From positions 795,825 through 859,824 of the forward strand of contig NZ_JAJOYR010000002.1 of NCBI RefSeq assembly GCF_021202945.1: DNA of 64,000 nucleotides, written 5' to 3'. This DNA comes from Stenotrophomonas sp. SY1 (GTDB lineage Bacteria > Pseudomonadota > Gammaproteobacteria > Xanthomonadales > Xanthomonadaceae). Position 1 is the first letter of the stretch; each line of letters begins with the position of its first letter. Made by a program: the position numbers and the translations under genes. Below are positions 26,673-36,045 of the stretch, in pieces. Below the pieces are notes generated by a model that was not told where the DNA came from, made no database searches, and was given only the letters and a program-made list of their open reading frames with translations.

Positions 26673-28964
26673 TCAACCGCCGCGTTCTGCATCCATCTGC
26701 TTGCGGATCTGTGCGTCCACTGCGGCGATGGCGGTCATGTTCAGCACACGACGCACGCTGGCGCTGCTGGTCAGGATGTGCACCGGCTTGGAGATGCCCA
26801 TCAGGATCGGGCCGATCGCCACGCCATTGGTGAACACGCGCACCAGGTTGTAAGCGATGTTGGCCGCTTCCAGGTTGGGCAGCACGAACAGGTTGGCACG
26901 GCCCTTGAGCGTGCTGTTGGGCAGCAGCTTCTCGCGCAGTGCTTCGTCCCAGGCGGTGTCGCCCTGCATTTCACCATCCACATTCAAGCGCGGGTTGCGC
27001 TTGAGCAGCTGCTCGCGCACCTGACGCATCTTCAACGCGTCCTTGGAATCGTGGCTGCCGAAGTTGGAATGCGACAACAGTGCGATCTTCGGCTCGATGC
27101 CGAACAGCTTCATGCGGTAAGCCGCCTGCAGCGTCGATTCAACGATCTGATCGACGCTCGGATCTTCCTGCACGTGCGTGTCGACAAAGAAGAACACGCC
27201 CTGCGAGTTGATCACGCCGGTCATGGCCGAGGTGGAGCTGACCCGCTGTTCCAGCGGAATCACGCTGCGCACGTAGCCGAGCTTCTTGTGGAAGCGGCCG
27301 ACCAGGCCCGACAGCATCGCGTCGGCTTCGCCACGCGCCACCATCACCGCTGCAATCAGCGTCGGACGCGAGCGCATCAGGTTCTTGGCAGCGGACACGG
27401 TGACGCCCTTGCGGCCGGTCATCTCGTGGTAGTACTGCCAATAATCGTTGAAGCGCGGATCGTCGTTGATGTTGGTGATTTCAAAATCAACGCCGGCCTT
27501 CATGCGCAGGCTCAAACGCTCGATGCGCGATTCGATCACGTCCGGGCGGCCGATCAAGATCGGGAAAGCCACGCCTTCATCGATCACGTTCTGCACCGCG
27601 CGCAGCACGGTTTCTTCCTCGCCTTCGGCGTAGACCACGCGCTGCTTGTCCGAGCGGGCGCGGTCGTAGACCGGCTTCATGAACAGGCTGGTGCGGTAAA
27701 CGAACTGGGCCAGCTTCTCGCGGTAGGCCGTCATGTCGTCGATCGGACGCGTAGCCACGCCCGAATCCATGGCTGCCTGCGCGACGGCTGCCGACAGCTC
27801 GACCAGCAGACGGCGGTCGAACGGACGCGGAATCAGGTAGTCGCGGCCGAAGCACGGCGTGTCACCGCCGTAGGCAGCGCCCAGGTCGGAGGCTTCCTTG
27901 CGTGCCAGCGCGGCGATGGCGCGCACGCAGGCGATCTTCATGTCCTCGTTGATGCTGGTGGCGCCCACGTCCAGCGCACCGCGGAACAGGTAAGGGAAGC
28001 ACAGCGCGTTGTTGACCTGGTTCGGGTAATCCGAACGGCCGGTGCCCAGGATCGCGTCCGGACGCACCGACTTTGCATCTTCTGGCAGGATTTCCGGGTA
28101 CGGGTTCGCCAGGGCGAAGATCACCGGATCGCGCGCCATCGTGGCGACCATTTCCTTGGTGAGGATGCCGCCGGCCGACAGGCCCAGGAAGATGTCCGCG
28201 CCATCGACGATCTCGGCCAGCGTGCGCTTGTCGGTATCACGGGCGTAGCGGGCCTTCTCCGGGTCCAGGTCGGTGCGGCCGGTGTGGATCACGCCTTCGC
28301 GGTCGTAGGCGAGGATGTTTTCCGGCTTCACGCCCAGCTGCACCAGCATGTTGACGCAGGAAATACCTGCCGCGCCCATGCCGGTGGTGGCCAGCTTGAT
28401 CTCGTCGATCTTCTTGCCGGTGATGACCATGGCGTTGAGCACTGCGGCGCCGACGATGATCGCGGTGCCGTGCTGGTCGTCATGGAACACCGGGATGTTC
28501 ATGCGCTCGCGCAGCTTGCGCTCGACGATGAAGCACTCCGGCGCCTTGATGTCTTCAAGGTTGATGCCGCCAAAGGTCGGCTCCAGCGAGGCGATGATGT
28601 CGACCAGCTTGTCCGGGTCGTTCTCGTCCACTTCGATATCGAACACATCGATACCGGCGAACTTCTGGAACAACACGCCCTTGCCTTCCATTACCGGTTT
28701 GCCGGCCAGCGGGCCGATATTGCCCAGGCCCAGCACGGCGGTGCCGTTGCTGATCACTGCCACCAGGTTGCCACGCGCGGTCAGCTCACTGGCCTGCGAT
28801 GGGTCGGCAACGATGGCTTCGCAGGCATGCGCCACACCCGGCGAATAAGCCAGCGACAGGTCGCGCTGGGTCAACATCGGCTTGGTCGCCACGACCTTGA
28901 TCTTGCCCGGCGGTGACATCCGGTGGTAATCGAGGGCGGCCTGTTTGAAATCTTCGTTGGACAT
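26673..28964 (-). CDS. maeB: NADP-dependent malic enzyme (malic-PTA fusion)
   Basis: MaeB decarboxylates malate to pyruvate and yields NADPH, feeding gluconeogenic or acetyl-CoA needs during growth on C4 acids. The 763 residues comprise a malic enzyme part (about 1-420, with [12 protein letters not shown], the metal and substrate region [11 protein letters not shown], and a dinucleotide fold around [15 protein letters not shown]) and a C-terminal phosphotransacetylase-like domain (about 430-763), which in E. coli MaeB is regulatory rather than catalytic. I chose the ATG at 28964, giving [15 protein letters not shown] as in E. coli; a longer frame to 29117 is not supported. The adjacent dctA imports the substrate, so the pairing is functionally sensible. 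Confidence 0.95.
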   Translation of the reverse strand: MSNEDFKQAALDYHRMSPPGKIKVVATKPMLTQRDLSLAYSPGVAHACEAIVADPSQASELTARGNLVAVISNGTAVLGLGNIGPLAGKPVMEGKGVLFQKFAGIDVFDIEVDENDPDKLVDIIASLEPTFGGINLEDIKAPECFIVERKLRERMNIPVFHDDQHGTAIIVGAAVLNAMVITGKKIDEIKLATTGMGAAGISCVNMLVQLGVKPENILAYDREGVIHTGRTDLDPEKARYARDTDKRTLAEIVDGADIFLGLSAGGILTKEMVATMARDPVIFALANPYPEILPEDAKSVRPDAILGTGRSDYPNQVNNALCFPYLFRGALDVGATSINEDMKIACVRAIAALARKEASDLGAAYGGDTPCFGRDYLIPRPFDRRLLVELSAAVAQAAMDSGVATRPIDDMTAYREKLAQFVYRTSLFMKPVYDRARSDKQRVVYAEGEEETVLRAVQNVIDEGVAFPILIGRPDVIESRIERLSLRMKAGVDFEITNINDDPRFNDYWQYYHEMTGRKGVTVSAAKNLMRSRPTLIAAVMVARGEADAMLSGLVGRFHKKLGYVRSVIPLEQRVSSTSAMTGVINSQGVFFFVDTHVQEDPSVDQIVESTLQAAYRMKLFGIEPKIALLSHSNFGSHDSKDALKMRQVREQLLKRNPRLNVDGEMQGDTAWDEALREKLLPNSTLKGRANLFVLPNLEAANIAYNLVRVFTNGVAIGPILMGISKPVHILTSSASVRRVLNMTAIAAVDAQIRKQMDAERGG

Positions 28965-29135
28965 CGATTTTTTGAGGGCTGAATGGGCGAGAGGAACGGG
29001 AGATGATACCCCCCTTGGACAGGCGGAACCTGTCGCTGCGCTATCACAGGAATGCTGCAACCGCACAATTCGAGGCGACTGTGCCACCTCCGGCAGTTTC
29101 CCTGCGGCAGATGACAAACCTGCGCGCAGCAGCAG

Positions 29136-29175
29136 AAAAACCGCAGGGCCGAGCCGATTGCTGATCGGCGGCCCC
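29136..29175 (-). terminator. Terminator after dctA
   Basis: Read on the minus strand, GGGGCCGCCGAT pairs with ATCGGCTCGGCCC around CAGCA, then TGCGG and TTTTT. It lies about 27 bp past the dctA stop. Confidence 0.75.
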
Positions 29176-29201
29176 GCGAAACCACAGACGTTTGCAGCAA
29201 C

Positions 29202-30524
29202 TCAGCCTTCGGCCACCGCGACCGGCAACGCATCATTGCGGCCATCCAGGGCCTGGGCCAGGCGTTCATGGTCCAGCGCGCCTTCCCAGCGCGACACAAC
29301 CACAGTAGCCACGGCATTGCCGATGAAGTTGGTCAGCGAACGGCATTCACTCATGAAGCGGTCCACGCCCAGGATCAACGCCATGCCGGCCACCGGCACT
29401 TCCGGTACCACGGCCAGCGTTGCGGCCAGAGTGATGAAACCGGCACCGGTAACGCCAGCCGCACCCTTGGAACTGAGCATGGCCACCAGCAGCAACGCGA
29501 TCTGGTGGCCGAGGGTCAGGTCGGTATTGGTGGCTTGGGCGATGAACAGGGCCGCCAGGGTCATGTAGATGTTGGTGCCGTCCAGGTTGAACGAGTAACC
29601 AGTGGGCACCACCAGACCGACCACCGACTTGCTGCAACCGGCCTTCTCCATCTTTTCCATCAACGACGGCAGTGCCGATTCGGACGAGGACGTACCCAGC
29701 ACCAGCAGCAATTCAGCCTTCAGGTAACGGGCCAGCTTGATGACTGAGAAGCCGCACAGGCGTGCCACCGCACCCAGGATCACCAACACGAACAGCAGCG
29801 AGGTGAGGTAAAACGACCCTACCAGCCAGGCAAGGTTGACCAGCGAGCCCAGGCCGTACTTGCCGATGGTGAAGGCGATGGCACCGAAGGCGCCGATCGG
29901 GGCGGCCTTCATCAGCATGTGCACCAGCTTGAACACCGGGGTGGTCAGCGCTTCGAGGAAATTGAGCACCGGCTTGCCCTTCTCGCCCACCGATGCCAGC
30001 GCGATGCCGAACAGCACCGCCACGAACAACACCTGCAGGATGTTGTCGCCCACGAACGGGCTCAGCAGCGTCTTGGGGATGATATCCATGGCGAAACCGA
30101 CGAGGGTCAACTCGTGCGACTTCTGCACATAGCCATTGACGGCAGTCTGGTCCAGCCCGGCGGGGTCGATGTTCATGCCGGCACCCGGCTGCACCACGTT
30201 CGCCACCACCAGGCCCACCACCAATGCCAGCGTGGAAAAGAACATGAAGTAGATCATCGCCTTGGTGAAGACACGGCCCACCGTGCGCAGATGGGTCATG
30301 CCGGCGATGCCGGTAACGATGGTCAGGAAGATCACCGGCGCGATGATCATCTTCACCAGCTTGATGAAGGCATCACCCAGCGGCTTGAGGGTTTCGGCGA
30401 AAGCCGGCTCGAAATGGCCGAGCAGCACGCCCAGGGTGATGGCGAGCAACACCTGGAAGTACAGCTGCCGGTAGAACGGCAAGTGGACGGGAGTGGCCGG
30501 AAGGGCGGCGCTGGAAATATGCAT
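29202..30524 (-). CDS. dctA: C4-dicarboxylate transport protein DctA
   Basis: A cation-coupled symporter of the DAACS family that imports succinate, fumarate and malate across the inner membrane. The 440 residues hold 8 membrane helices and two re-entrant loops. Signatures are the serine-rich loop [17 protein letters not shown], the [21 protein letters not shown] helix with its bound-ion residues, and [26 protein letters not shown] precedes the ATG. Upstream, two copies of a TACCAA-ended motif (30594-30621) probably bind the response regulator encoded nearby. The gene diverges from a hybrid sensor kinase gene. Confidence 0.96.
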   Translation of the reverse strand: MHISSAALPATPVHLPFYRQLYFQVLLAITLGVLLGHFEPAFAETLKPLGDAFIKLVKMIIAPVIFLTIVTGIAGMTHLRTVGRVFTKAMIYFMFFSTLALVVGLVVANVVQPGAGMNIDPAGLDQTAVNGYVQKSHELTLVGFAMDIIPKTLLSPFVGDNILQVLFVAVLFGIALASVGEKGKPVLNFLEALTTPVFKLVHMLMKAAPIGAFGAIAFTIGKYGLGSLVNLAWLVGSFYLTSLLFVLVILGAVARLCGFSVIKLARYLKAELLLVLGTSSSESALPSLMEKMEKAGCSKSVVGLVVPTGYSFNLDGTNIYMTLAALFIAQATNTDLTLGHQIALLLVAMLSSKGAAGVTGAGFITLAATLAVVPEVPVAGMALILGVDRFMSECRSLTNFIGNAVATVVVSRWEGALDHERLAQALDGRNDALPVAVAEG

Positions 30525-30593
30525 TTGGGCCTCGACGAGGATTTCGCTTTGGCCGGTGTTGTACGCGGTGTCCGCTGCGACGCCGATAACGCA

Positions 30594-30621
30594 TTGGTAC
30601 TAGCTAATTCTTTGGTATTAG
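30594..30621 (-). promoter_or_regulatory. Tandem CTA(A/G)TACCAA motif upstream of dctA
   Basis: On the minus strand CTAATACCAA and CTAGTACCAA lie in tandem with 18-bp periodicity, about 70-97 bp upstream of dctA. The second copy is identical to a motif upstream of the porin gene. This is a candidate activator site. Confidence 0.6.
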
Positions 30622-30758
30622 GACTGAAGCACCAACGCGCACCGGAATGCACCACCGACGCTGTCGGCATGCAGAAACGCAGGAGAATGGTGCTCGCCGA
30701 CAACCGCGCCCTGCTTCCAGATTGAACGGCGAGGGGCTGGAGAAACCCGCTCATCTGC

Positions 30759-33425
30759 GTGACCATCCGCGTCATGCCGTTCCTGCGCAGACCCCGTCAC
30801 AAGACCACCGTACTGCTGCTGTGCGCGGCGGCATGCCTCATCGCATTGCTGAGCCTGGTGACGATGCGCCACCTGGAGCGCCGCAGCCTGCTTCACGATG
30901 CCGAACAGGCACGCGAACAGCTGCGCCTGCACGGCGAAGCGCTGGAACTGCTGATCGAGCGTTACCAGGTGTTGCCGGGGGTATTGGCGCTGGACCCGGA
31001 GATCCGTGCGGCGCTGTCCAACACCGATATCGACCCGGCCGAGTCCGAACGCATCAGCCGCAAGCTGGAGCGGGTCAACGGCGCGGCCACGACGTCGACG
31101 CTGACTCTGCTCGATCGCAACGGGCTGGCGCTTGCGGCCAGCAACTGGCAGATCCCCGGTGCCAGCAATGTCGGCAACCACTACAACTTCCGGCCGTACT
31201 TCCAGCGTGCCATGCGCGACGGCAGCGGCACCTTCTATGCCGAGGGCGTCACCACGGCGGTGCCCGGCTACTTCCTGTCCGAAGCGGTGCGCGACGACAA
31301 CGGCAAACCGATCGGCGTGGTGGTGGTCAAGGTCGTACTGCGGCCACTGGAGCAGACCTGGGCCGAAACCCCGGACAGCGTGTTCGCCAGCGACAGCAAC
31401 GGGGTGATTTTCCTGTCCAGCCAGAAGGCCTGGCGCTACCACGTGCTGCATGCCCTGGACCAGGCCGCGCGCGAGCGCCTGACCCAGACCCGCCAGTACG
31501 GCCAGCTGCCACGCCAGAAGCTGGAGTACCGGCTGCTGGAGAACCTTGATACGAGCGTGCAGCGGGTGCGGTTGCCGGACGTGGGCGACGTGATCTGGAT
31601 ATCCCATCCGCTCTCCCAACAGGGCTGGACGCTGAACCTGATGCGCTCCACCGCCAGCAGCATCAGTGCGGCGCGCACCATGGCCCTTGCCGTGGCTGGT
31701 GGCCTGCTGGCGTTGGCCCTGCTCGGCTTTGTACTGTGGCAGCGGCAGCGGCTGGCGCAGCTGCGCGAACGCAGCCGGGTGGAACTGGAACGGCTGGTCA
31801 AGCACCACGCCCAGGAACTGCGCACCGCGCAGGACGGGCTGGTGCATGCCGCGCATACCGCCGACTACGGCGAAAGCCGCAGCCTGCAACATCTGCCGCA
31901 GGGCATCTGCGTGGTCGATGCGCAGCTCAACCTGGTGGCCTGGAACCGGCGCTACATCGAGCTGTTCCGCTTCCCACCGGGCTTCATCCAGGTCGGCCGC
32001 CCGATTGCCGATGTGTTCCGCTACAACGCCAGACGCGGCCTGCTCGGCCCGGGCCCGATCGACGAGGCCATCGAGCGCCGGCTCAACCACCTGCGCTCGG
32101 GCAAGCCGCACATGCACGAACGTGAGCGCGGCGACGGCAGCGTCATCGAGATCCGTGGCAACCCCCTGCCCGACGGCGGCTTCGTCACCAGCTACGCCGA
32201 TATCACCGCCTACAAGAACGCCGCGCGCGATCTGCGTTCTCTGGTCGATTCACTCAGCCATCGCGTGGACGAGCGCACACGCGACCTTGCCGCGGCAAAA
32301 CGCGAGGCCGAAGACGCCAACCGCTCCAAGACCCGCTTCGTTGCCGCTGCCGTGCACGACCTGCTGCAGCCGCTCAATGCCGCGCGCATGTTCCTGTCGG
32401 CATTGCGTGGGCGCCTGCCCGATGCCGCCACACGCGAGGTGGCCGACCGTATCGACAACGCACTGGCCGCCCAGGACGGCATCCTCAACAGCCTGCTGGA
32501 CATCTCACGACTGGAGTCTGGCGCATTGGAAACGCAGGTACGGGACTTCGCGCTGGACCCCCTGCTGGACGCGCTGGCGCATGAGTTCGGCATCCTCGCC
32601 AAAGCGCGCGGCCTGCGCCTGGAGCGTGTGCCCACGCGAGCGATCGTGCGCAGCGACGAAGCACTGCTGCGACGCATCCTGCAGAACTTCCTGTCCAACG
32701 CCATCCGCTACACCGCACACGGCCGCATCGTGCTGGGCTGCCGTCGCGATGGCGAGCAGATACGCATCGAAGTCCACGACACCGGCCGTGGCATTCCCGA
32801 AGCGCGGCAGCGGGAGATCTTCGAGGAGTTCCGGCGTCTGGATGACGGCGGCAACCAGGAACGCGGCACCGGCCTGGGACTGGCGATCGTGGACCGCATC
32901 GCGCGCCTGCTCGGCCACCGCATCGGTCTGCGTTCCACGCCCGAGCACGGCAGCGTTTTTTCCGTCAGCGTGCCTCGCGGCAGCGCCAGCGCCGGCCAGT
33001 TGCAAGCTCCTCGGCCATCCTCCGGCGAAGACGTTGTGGCCGACTCGCTGCTGGCTGGCTGCCGGGTCTGGTGCATAGACGACGACACCCGGGTCAGCCA
33101 GGCGATGAGCCTGTTGCTGGAACGCTGGGGCTGCCGGGTGGAACTGGCCGGCGGTGTCGAGCAGGCTCTGGCGACGGCCAGGCCGGGCAACGCCCCGGAC
33201 CTGTTGCTGCTGGACGTGCGCCTGGGTGCGACTACCGGCCCGGAACTGCTGCCGCAACTGGTTGCACGCTGGGGCCGCGAACCGGTGGTGATCCTGCATA
33301 CCGCCGAGCAGGATGAAGCGCTGCGTACGCTGGCCCGAGAGCGCGGCTGGGGCTTTCTGTCCAAGCAGGCGCGCACTTCGGCACTGCGCTCGTTGATGAC
33401 GCACTTCTACCAGCGGTCGCGGTGA
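30759..33425 (+). CDS. Hybrid sensor histidine kinase, CACHE sensor, CrbS-like kinase
   Basis: An 888-residue membrane sensor. TM1 lies at about 16-36, a periplasmic double-CACHE (DctB-like) region at about 40-300 (NHYNFRPYFQRAMRDG is typical), TM2 at about 305-327, a coiled coil, and a PAS_7-type domain (about 375-485). The HisKA domain has His533 in VHDLLQPLNAARMF, the H-box style of CrbS/NahK kinases. The HATPase (Asn647, DTGRGIP, GTGLGLAI) and a C-terminal receiver with Asp819 and Lys869 follow. GTG at 30759 is the longest start; an ATG at 30774 is possible. It lies divergent to dctA and convergent to a LuxR-type regulator, so it probably senses C4-dicarboxylates and signals to that regulator. 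Confidence 0.88.
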   Translation: MTIRVMPFLRRPRHKTTVLLLCAAACLIALLSLVTMRHLERRSLLHDAEQAREQLRLHGEALELLIERYQVLPGVLALDPEIRAALSNTDIDPAESERISRKLERVNGAATTSTLTLLDRNGLALAASNWQIPGASNVGNHYNFRPYFQRAMRDGSGTFYAEGVTTAVPGYFLSEAVRDDNGKPIGVVVVKVVLRPLEQTWAETPDSVFASDSNGVIFLSSQKAWRYHVLHALDQAARERLTQTRQYGQLPRQKLEYRLLENLDTSVQRVRLPDVGDVIWISHPLSQQGWTLNLMRSTASSISAARTMALAVAGGLLALALLGFVLWQRQRLAQLRERSRVELERLVKHHAQELRTAQDGLVHAAHTADYGESRSLQHLPQGICVVDAQLNLVAWNRRYIELFRFPPGFIQVGRPIADVFRYNARRGLLGPGPIDEAIERRLNHLRSGKPHMHERERGDGSVIEIRGNPLPDGGFVTSYADITAYKNAARDLRSLVDSLSHRVDERTRDLAAAKREAEDANRSKTRFVAAAVHDLLQPLNAARMFLSALRGRLPDAATREVADRIDNALAAQDGILNSLLDISRLESGALETQVRDFALDPLLDALAHEFGILAKARGLRLERVPTRAIVRSDEALLRRILQNFLSNAIRYTAHGRIVLGCRRDGEQIRIEVHDTGRGIPEARQREIFEEFRRLDDGGNQERGTGLGLAIVDRIARLLGHRIGLRSTPEHGSVFSVSVPRGSASAGQLQAPRPSSGEDVVADSLLAGCRVWCIDDDTRVSQAMSLLLERWGCRVELAGGVEQALATARPGNAPDLLLLDVRLGATTGPELLPQLVARWGREPVVILHTAEQDEALRTLARERGWGFLSKQARTSALRSLMTHFYQRSR

Positions 33426-33476
33426 GGCATTGGCTTGGGAAGCCAAGCGTTGCTGGAACGGCTGCCCTCACCCCAA

Positions 33477-33502
33477 CCCCTCTCCCGCAGGCGGGAGAGG
33501 GG
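33477..33502. terminator. Hairpin between convergent kinase and regulator genes
   Basis: CCCCTCTCCCGC and GCGGGAGAGGGG form a perfect 12-bp stem with an AG loop, after CCCTCACCCCAAC. A related purine/pyrimidine hairpin recurs near 45931-45972, so this is a dispersed repeat that may also terminate both genes. Confidence 0.6.
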
Positions 33503-33700
33503 CTCAAATCCCTTGTGCCGCGGCTGAAAGCCCCCCCTCCCACGCAGGAAAGAGGCTCGGATTTTCTTGTGCTGCTGGTTAGAAGCCCCCCGCCTACGGG
33601 GCGATGCGGCCTCGCTTGCGAACCACCGGCTCGCAGTCCGTTGAGCGCTTTGCGCCAGCGCAAGGGCCGGGGCGCAGCGAGGTGAAGGCAGCTCCTGAGC

Positions 33701-34357
33701 TCAATACTCGCCCGGCAAGCCGCTATCGCCTTCCGGCTCCAGCGCCTTGACCAGCAGCGCGGCCTGCGTACGGCTGTTGCATTCGAGCTTCTTCAAAATG
33801 GCGGTCACGTGCACCTTCACCGTGTTCTCGGCCAGGCCAAGCTCGTAGGCGATCTGCTTGTTGAGCAGGCCATCGGCCACGCTCATCAACACCCTGAATT
33901 GCTGCGGCGTCAGCCGCGCCAGACGTGCCGCCAACTGCGCATCACGTTCGGAACGCTCCGCCGCCAACGGCGGGAAACAGGTGTCGCCAGCCATCACCGC
34001 GGTGACTGCAGTGCGAATGGTTTCCACCGGCGCGGATTTGGGGATGAAACCGGCCGCGCCAAACTGCTGCGCGCGGCGGATCACACGCGGATGGTCGTTG
34101 GAGGAAATCACGATGACCGGAATATCCGGCCGCTCGCCGCGCAGCCACACCAGCGAGGAAAACCCGCGCGCGCCCGGCATTGCCAGGTCCAGCACCACCA
34201 GGTCCACATCCGGGTGTTCACCCAGCGCCTGCGTGAGCGCCGATACGCTGGCCACTTCCAGTGTCTGGCCGACATCGATGCCTTCACGCAACGCATGCAG
34301 CACCGCTGCACGGAACAGCGGGTGATCGTCGGCAACAAGGACCTTGGCCAGGCTCAT
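33701..34357 (-). CDS. LuxR-family response regulator (CrbR/ErdR-like)
   Basis: A 218-residue NarL/LuxR-type regulator. The receiver has acidic residues Asp10-Asp11, phosphoacceptor Asp57 (VVLDLAMPG) and Lys in FIPKSAP. The HTH is LTPQQFRVLMSVADGLLNKQIAYELGLAENTVKVHVTAILKKL, close in style to CrbR/ErdR regulators. The ATG at 34357 gives the proper MSLAKVLVADDHPLFR start; an extension to 34378 is possible. It faces the hybrid kinase gene and diverges from the porin gene. It is the likely output of the kinase and the likely reader of the CTAGTACCAA motif found upstream of dctA and the porin. That connection is inferred from position and motif sharing. Confidence 0.88.
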   Translation of the reverse strand: MSLAKVLVADDHPLFRAAVLHALREGIDVGQTLEVASVSALTQALGEHPDVDLVVLDLAMPGARGFSSLVWLRGERPDIPVIVISSNDHPRVIRRAQQFGAAGFIPKSAPVETIRTAVTAVMAGDTCFPPLAAERSERDAQLAARLARLTPQQFRVLMSVADGLLNKQIAYELGLAENTVKVHVTAILKKLECNSRTQAALLVKALEPEGDSGLPGEY

Positions 34358-34393
34358 GGGCGCCAGTGTGGCACGCACACCGGGCAGCGCGCC

Positions 34394-34403
34394 CTAGTAC
34401 CAA
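34394..34403 (+). promoter_or_regulatory. CTAGTACCAA motif upstream of the porin
   Basis: An exact copy of the motif found upstream of dctA, in the same orientation relative to the regulated gene, about 75-85 bp before the porin ATG and between it and the divergent response regulator gene. Confidence 0.55.
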
Positions 34404-34478
34404 ATCGCTATGGGAGCCCGGCGACGGACTGCTATCGTGCCGCCCTTCCAGTTGGTCCCAGTGAACGAGAGAGAACGG

Positions 34479-35618
34479 ATGCCCATTTCCCCCAAGCGCA
34501 GCGCCCTGGCAACCCTGTTGATGCTGGCGGCACTGCCTGCCGCCCATGCCGAGGACGCGGTGACTGCCAAGTTCAGTGGCCGCCTGTACTACGACTTCGC
34601 CCGTTTCGACAACGATTCACGCGGCACTCCCGAGAACGATAGCGATGACCTGCGTGCCGCCTGGCTGGCTATCTCCGGCAAGTTCCATGCCGTGGACTAC
34701 AAGCTGGAAACCGACGTTTCCGGGCACAAGCCGATCGCACGCGACGCCTATATCGCCCACACCTTCGGCACCACCACGGTCACCGCAGGCCAGTTCAAGC
34801 AGTTCTTCACCCTGGACGACCGTGGCAGCTCCAACCACACCGCGGCGGTGGAACGCAGCTGGCTGGCGCAGACGCTGGCCCCCAGCTACCGCCTGGGTGT
34901 GGGCGCGAACGGCTACCAGAACGACTTCTTCTGGAGCGGCAGCGTGTACAGCCTGGAGAGCATCGACAACTGGAAGACCAAGGGCCGGGCAACGGGCGCG
35001 CGCGGTGGCTACGCACCGTGGCATGACGCCGGCCACGTACTGCACTTCGGTGCCTCGCTCGCCTACGAGCGCTACGACAATCCCGGCGCCAGCGGCGCCT
35101 CGGCATTGCGCGTGCAGCCGCGCGTGGCCGGCTACTTCGGCGACAACAGCCGTCTGTCCTTGGTGGATTTCCACAGCGGCCGCGACGTCTCGGTGGACAA
35201 GTACGGGCTGGAAGCAGCCGGCGTGCATGGCGCCTGGTCCTGGCAGGGTGAGTTCGGTGGCGCGCTCTACGATGACGGCCAGCAGCGCGCCCGCGTGCAG
35301 TCCGGCTACGCCCAGGGCAGCTGGCTGCTCACCGGCGAATCCCGTCCGTACGACGCCAAGAACGGCCGTTTCACCCAGCTCAAGCCGCTGCGTGACAGCG
35401 GCGCCTGGGAACTGGTGGCGCGCTATGACCACATCGAGGGAAAGCAGTGGCCGAGCGACTTGTCGGCCGATGCATGGACCGTTGGCGTGAACTGGTACGC
35501 CCGCAAATATGCACGGGTGATGCTGGACTGGACCGACACCCGCCGCCGCGATGAAGCCAACAACCGCACCCTGGACCACACCGGCGTGCTCGCCGGCCGC
35601 GTGCAGCTGGATTTCTGA
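34479..35618 (+). CDS. OprP/OprO-like outer-membrane porin
   Basis: A 379-residue beta-barrel with a cleaved signal peptide (LATLLMLAALPAAHAED) and alternating aromatic strands ending in phenylalanine (RVQLDF), as expected for an outer-membrane porin. The style (FSGRLYYDFARFDND, ETDVSGHKPIARDAYIAHTF, TAGQFKQFFTLDDRGSSN) fits the Porin_O_P family, whose known members take up phosphate or pyrophosphate. Here the neighbours suggest that it may admit C4-dicarboxylates. GAGAGAGAAC precedes the chosen ATG; an upstream in-frame start at 34410 would spoil the signal peptide. A CTAGTACCAA motif lies upstream and a terminator follows. Confidence 0.85.
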   Translation: MPISPKRSALATLLMLAALPAAHAEDAVTAKFSGRLYYDFARFDNDSRGTPENDSDDLRAAWLAISGKFHAVDYKLETDVSGHKPIARDAYIAHTFGTTTVTAGQFKQFFTLDDRGSSNHTAAVERSWLAQTLAPSYRLGVGANGYQNDFFWSGSVYSLESIDNWKTKGRATGARGGYAPWHDAGHVLHFGASLAYERYDNPGASGASALRVQPRVAGYFGDNSRLSLVDFHSGRDVSVDKYGLEAAGVHGAWSWQGEFGGALYDDGQQRARVQSGYAQGSWLLTGESRPYDAKNGRFTQLKPLRDSGAWELVARYDHIEGKQWPSDLSADAWTVGVNWYARKYARVMLDWTDTRRRDEANNRTLDHTGVLAGRVQLDF

Positions 35619-35670
35619 TCCTGCTGTATGCGGTCGGGTTTCCCGGCGACCTCCTGCGGCAACCGCACCT

Positions 35671-35703
35671 GAAACGCCCGAGTCAGTCGACTCGGGCGTT
35701 TTC
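35671..35703 (+). terminator. Terminator after the porin
   Basis: GAAACGCCCGAGT and ACTCGGGCGTTTTC pair around a six-base loop, ending in TTTTC. The rest of the 427-bp gap to 36045 holds no gene I can support; its last ~110 bases are AT-richer and promoter-like. Confidence 0.85.
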
Positions 35704-35962
35704 GATTCAAGACGCCACCCGGCGGTGGCGGCGTCGGAACTCCGCCGGGCCAGCACCGGCTCGCATCCAACGCCAAACATCCAGGTGCACCGCCAAGCCC
35801 CGAGCGGCCCGACTCACGCAGGGCTCGCCCGGCACCAACCATCGTGATGAACTGGCCGTCAGCAGGCTGGGCCGCACCCTCCTGCTGACGGGACCGGCCT
35901 GCAAGAGCGCCTCTAACAAACGGGCACGGTCATTACTTGCGTGTTGGCGCGCAGAATGCCAA

Positions 35963-35975
35963 GAAAATAATTTTC
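35963..35975. promoter_or_regulatory. Palindrome GAAAATAATTTTC upstream of the D-amino-acid cluster
   Basis: A 13-bp perfect palindrome about 70 bp upstream of the first gene, overlapping a weak -35-like TTTCAA that sits 16 bp before TACACA. It is a candidate operator for the cluster's RpiR regulator, by inference only. Confidence 0.35.
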
Positions 35976-36045
35976 AACAAGCCCGCCACATGCTACACAA
36001 TAGGCCCCCGCGAATCCCGGCGGCCGTGACTACAGGTAGCTATAA

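Noticed and set aside
26475-28916. Very long open frame (813 codons) on the plus strand opposite maeB
   Set aside because: It is antisense to a complete, motif-verified malic enzyme; its His/Arg/Gln-rich composition is typical of a GC-rich shadow frame.
34479-35618. Calling the porin a phosphate channel
   Set aside because: The family resemblance is to OprP/OprO, but the lysine ladder cannot be confirmed by eye and the genomic setting points to dicarboxylates.
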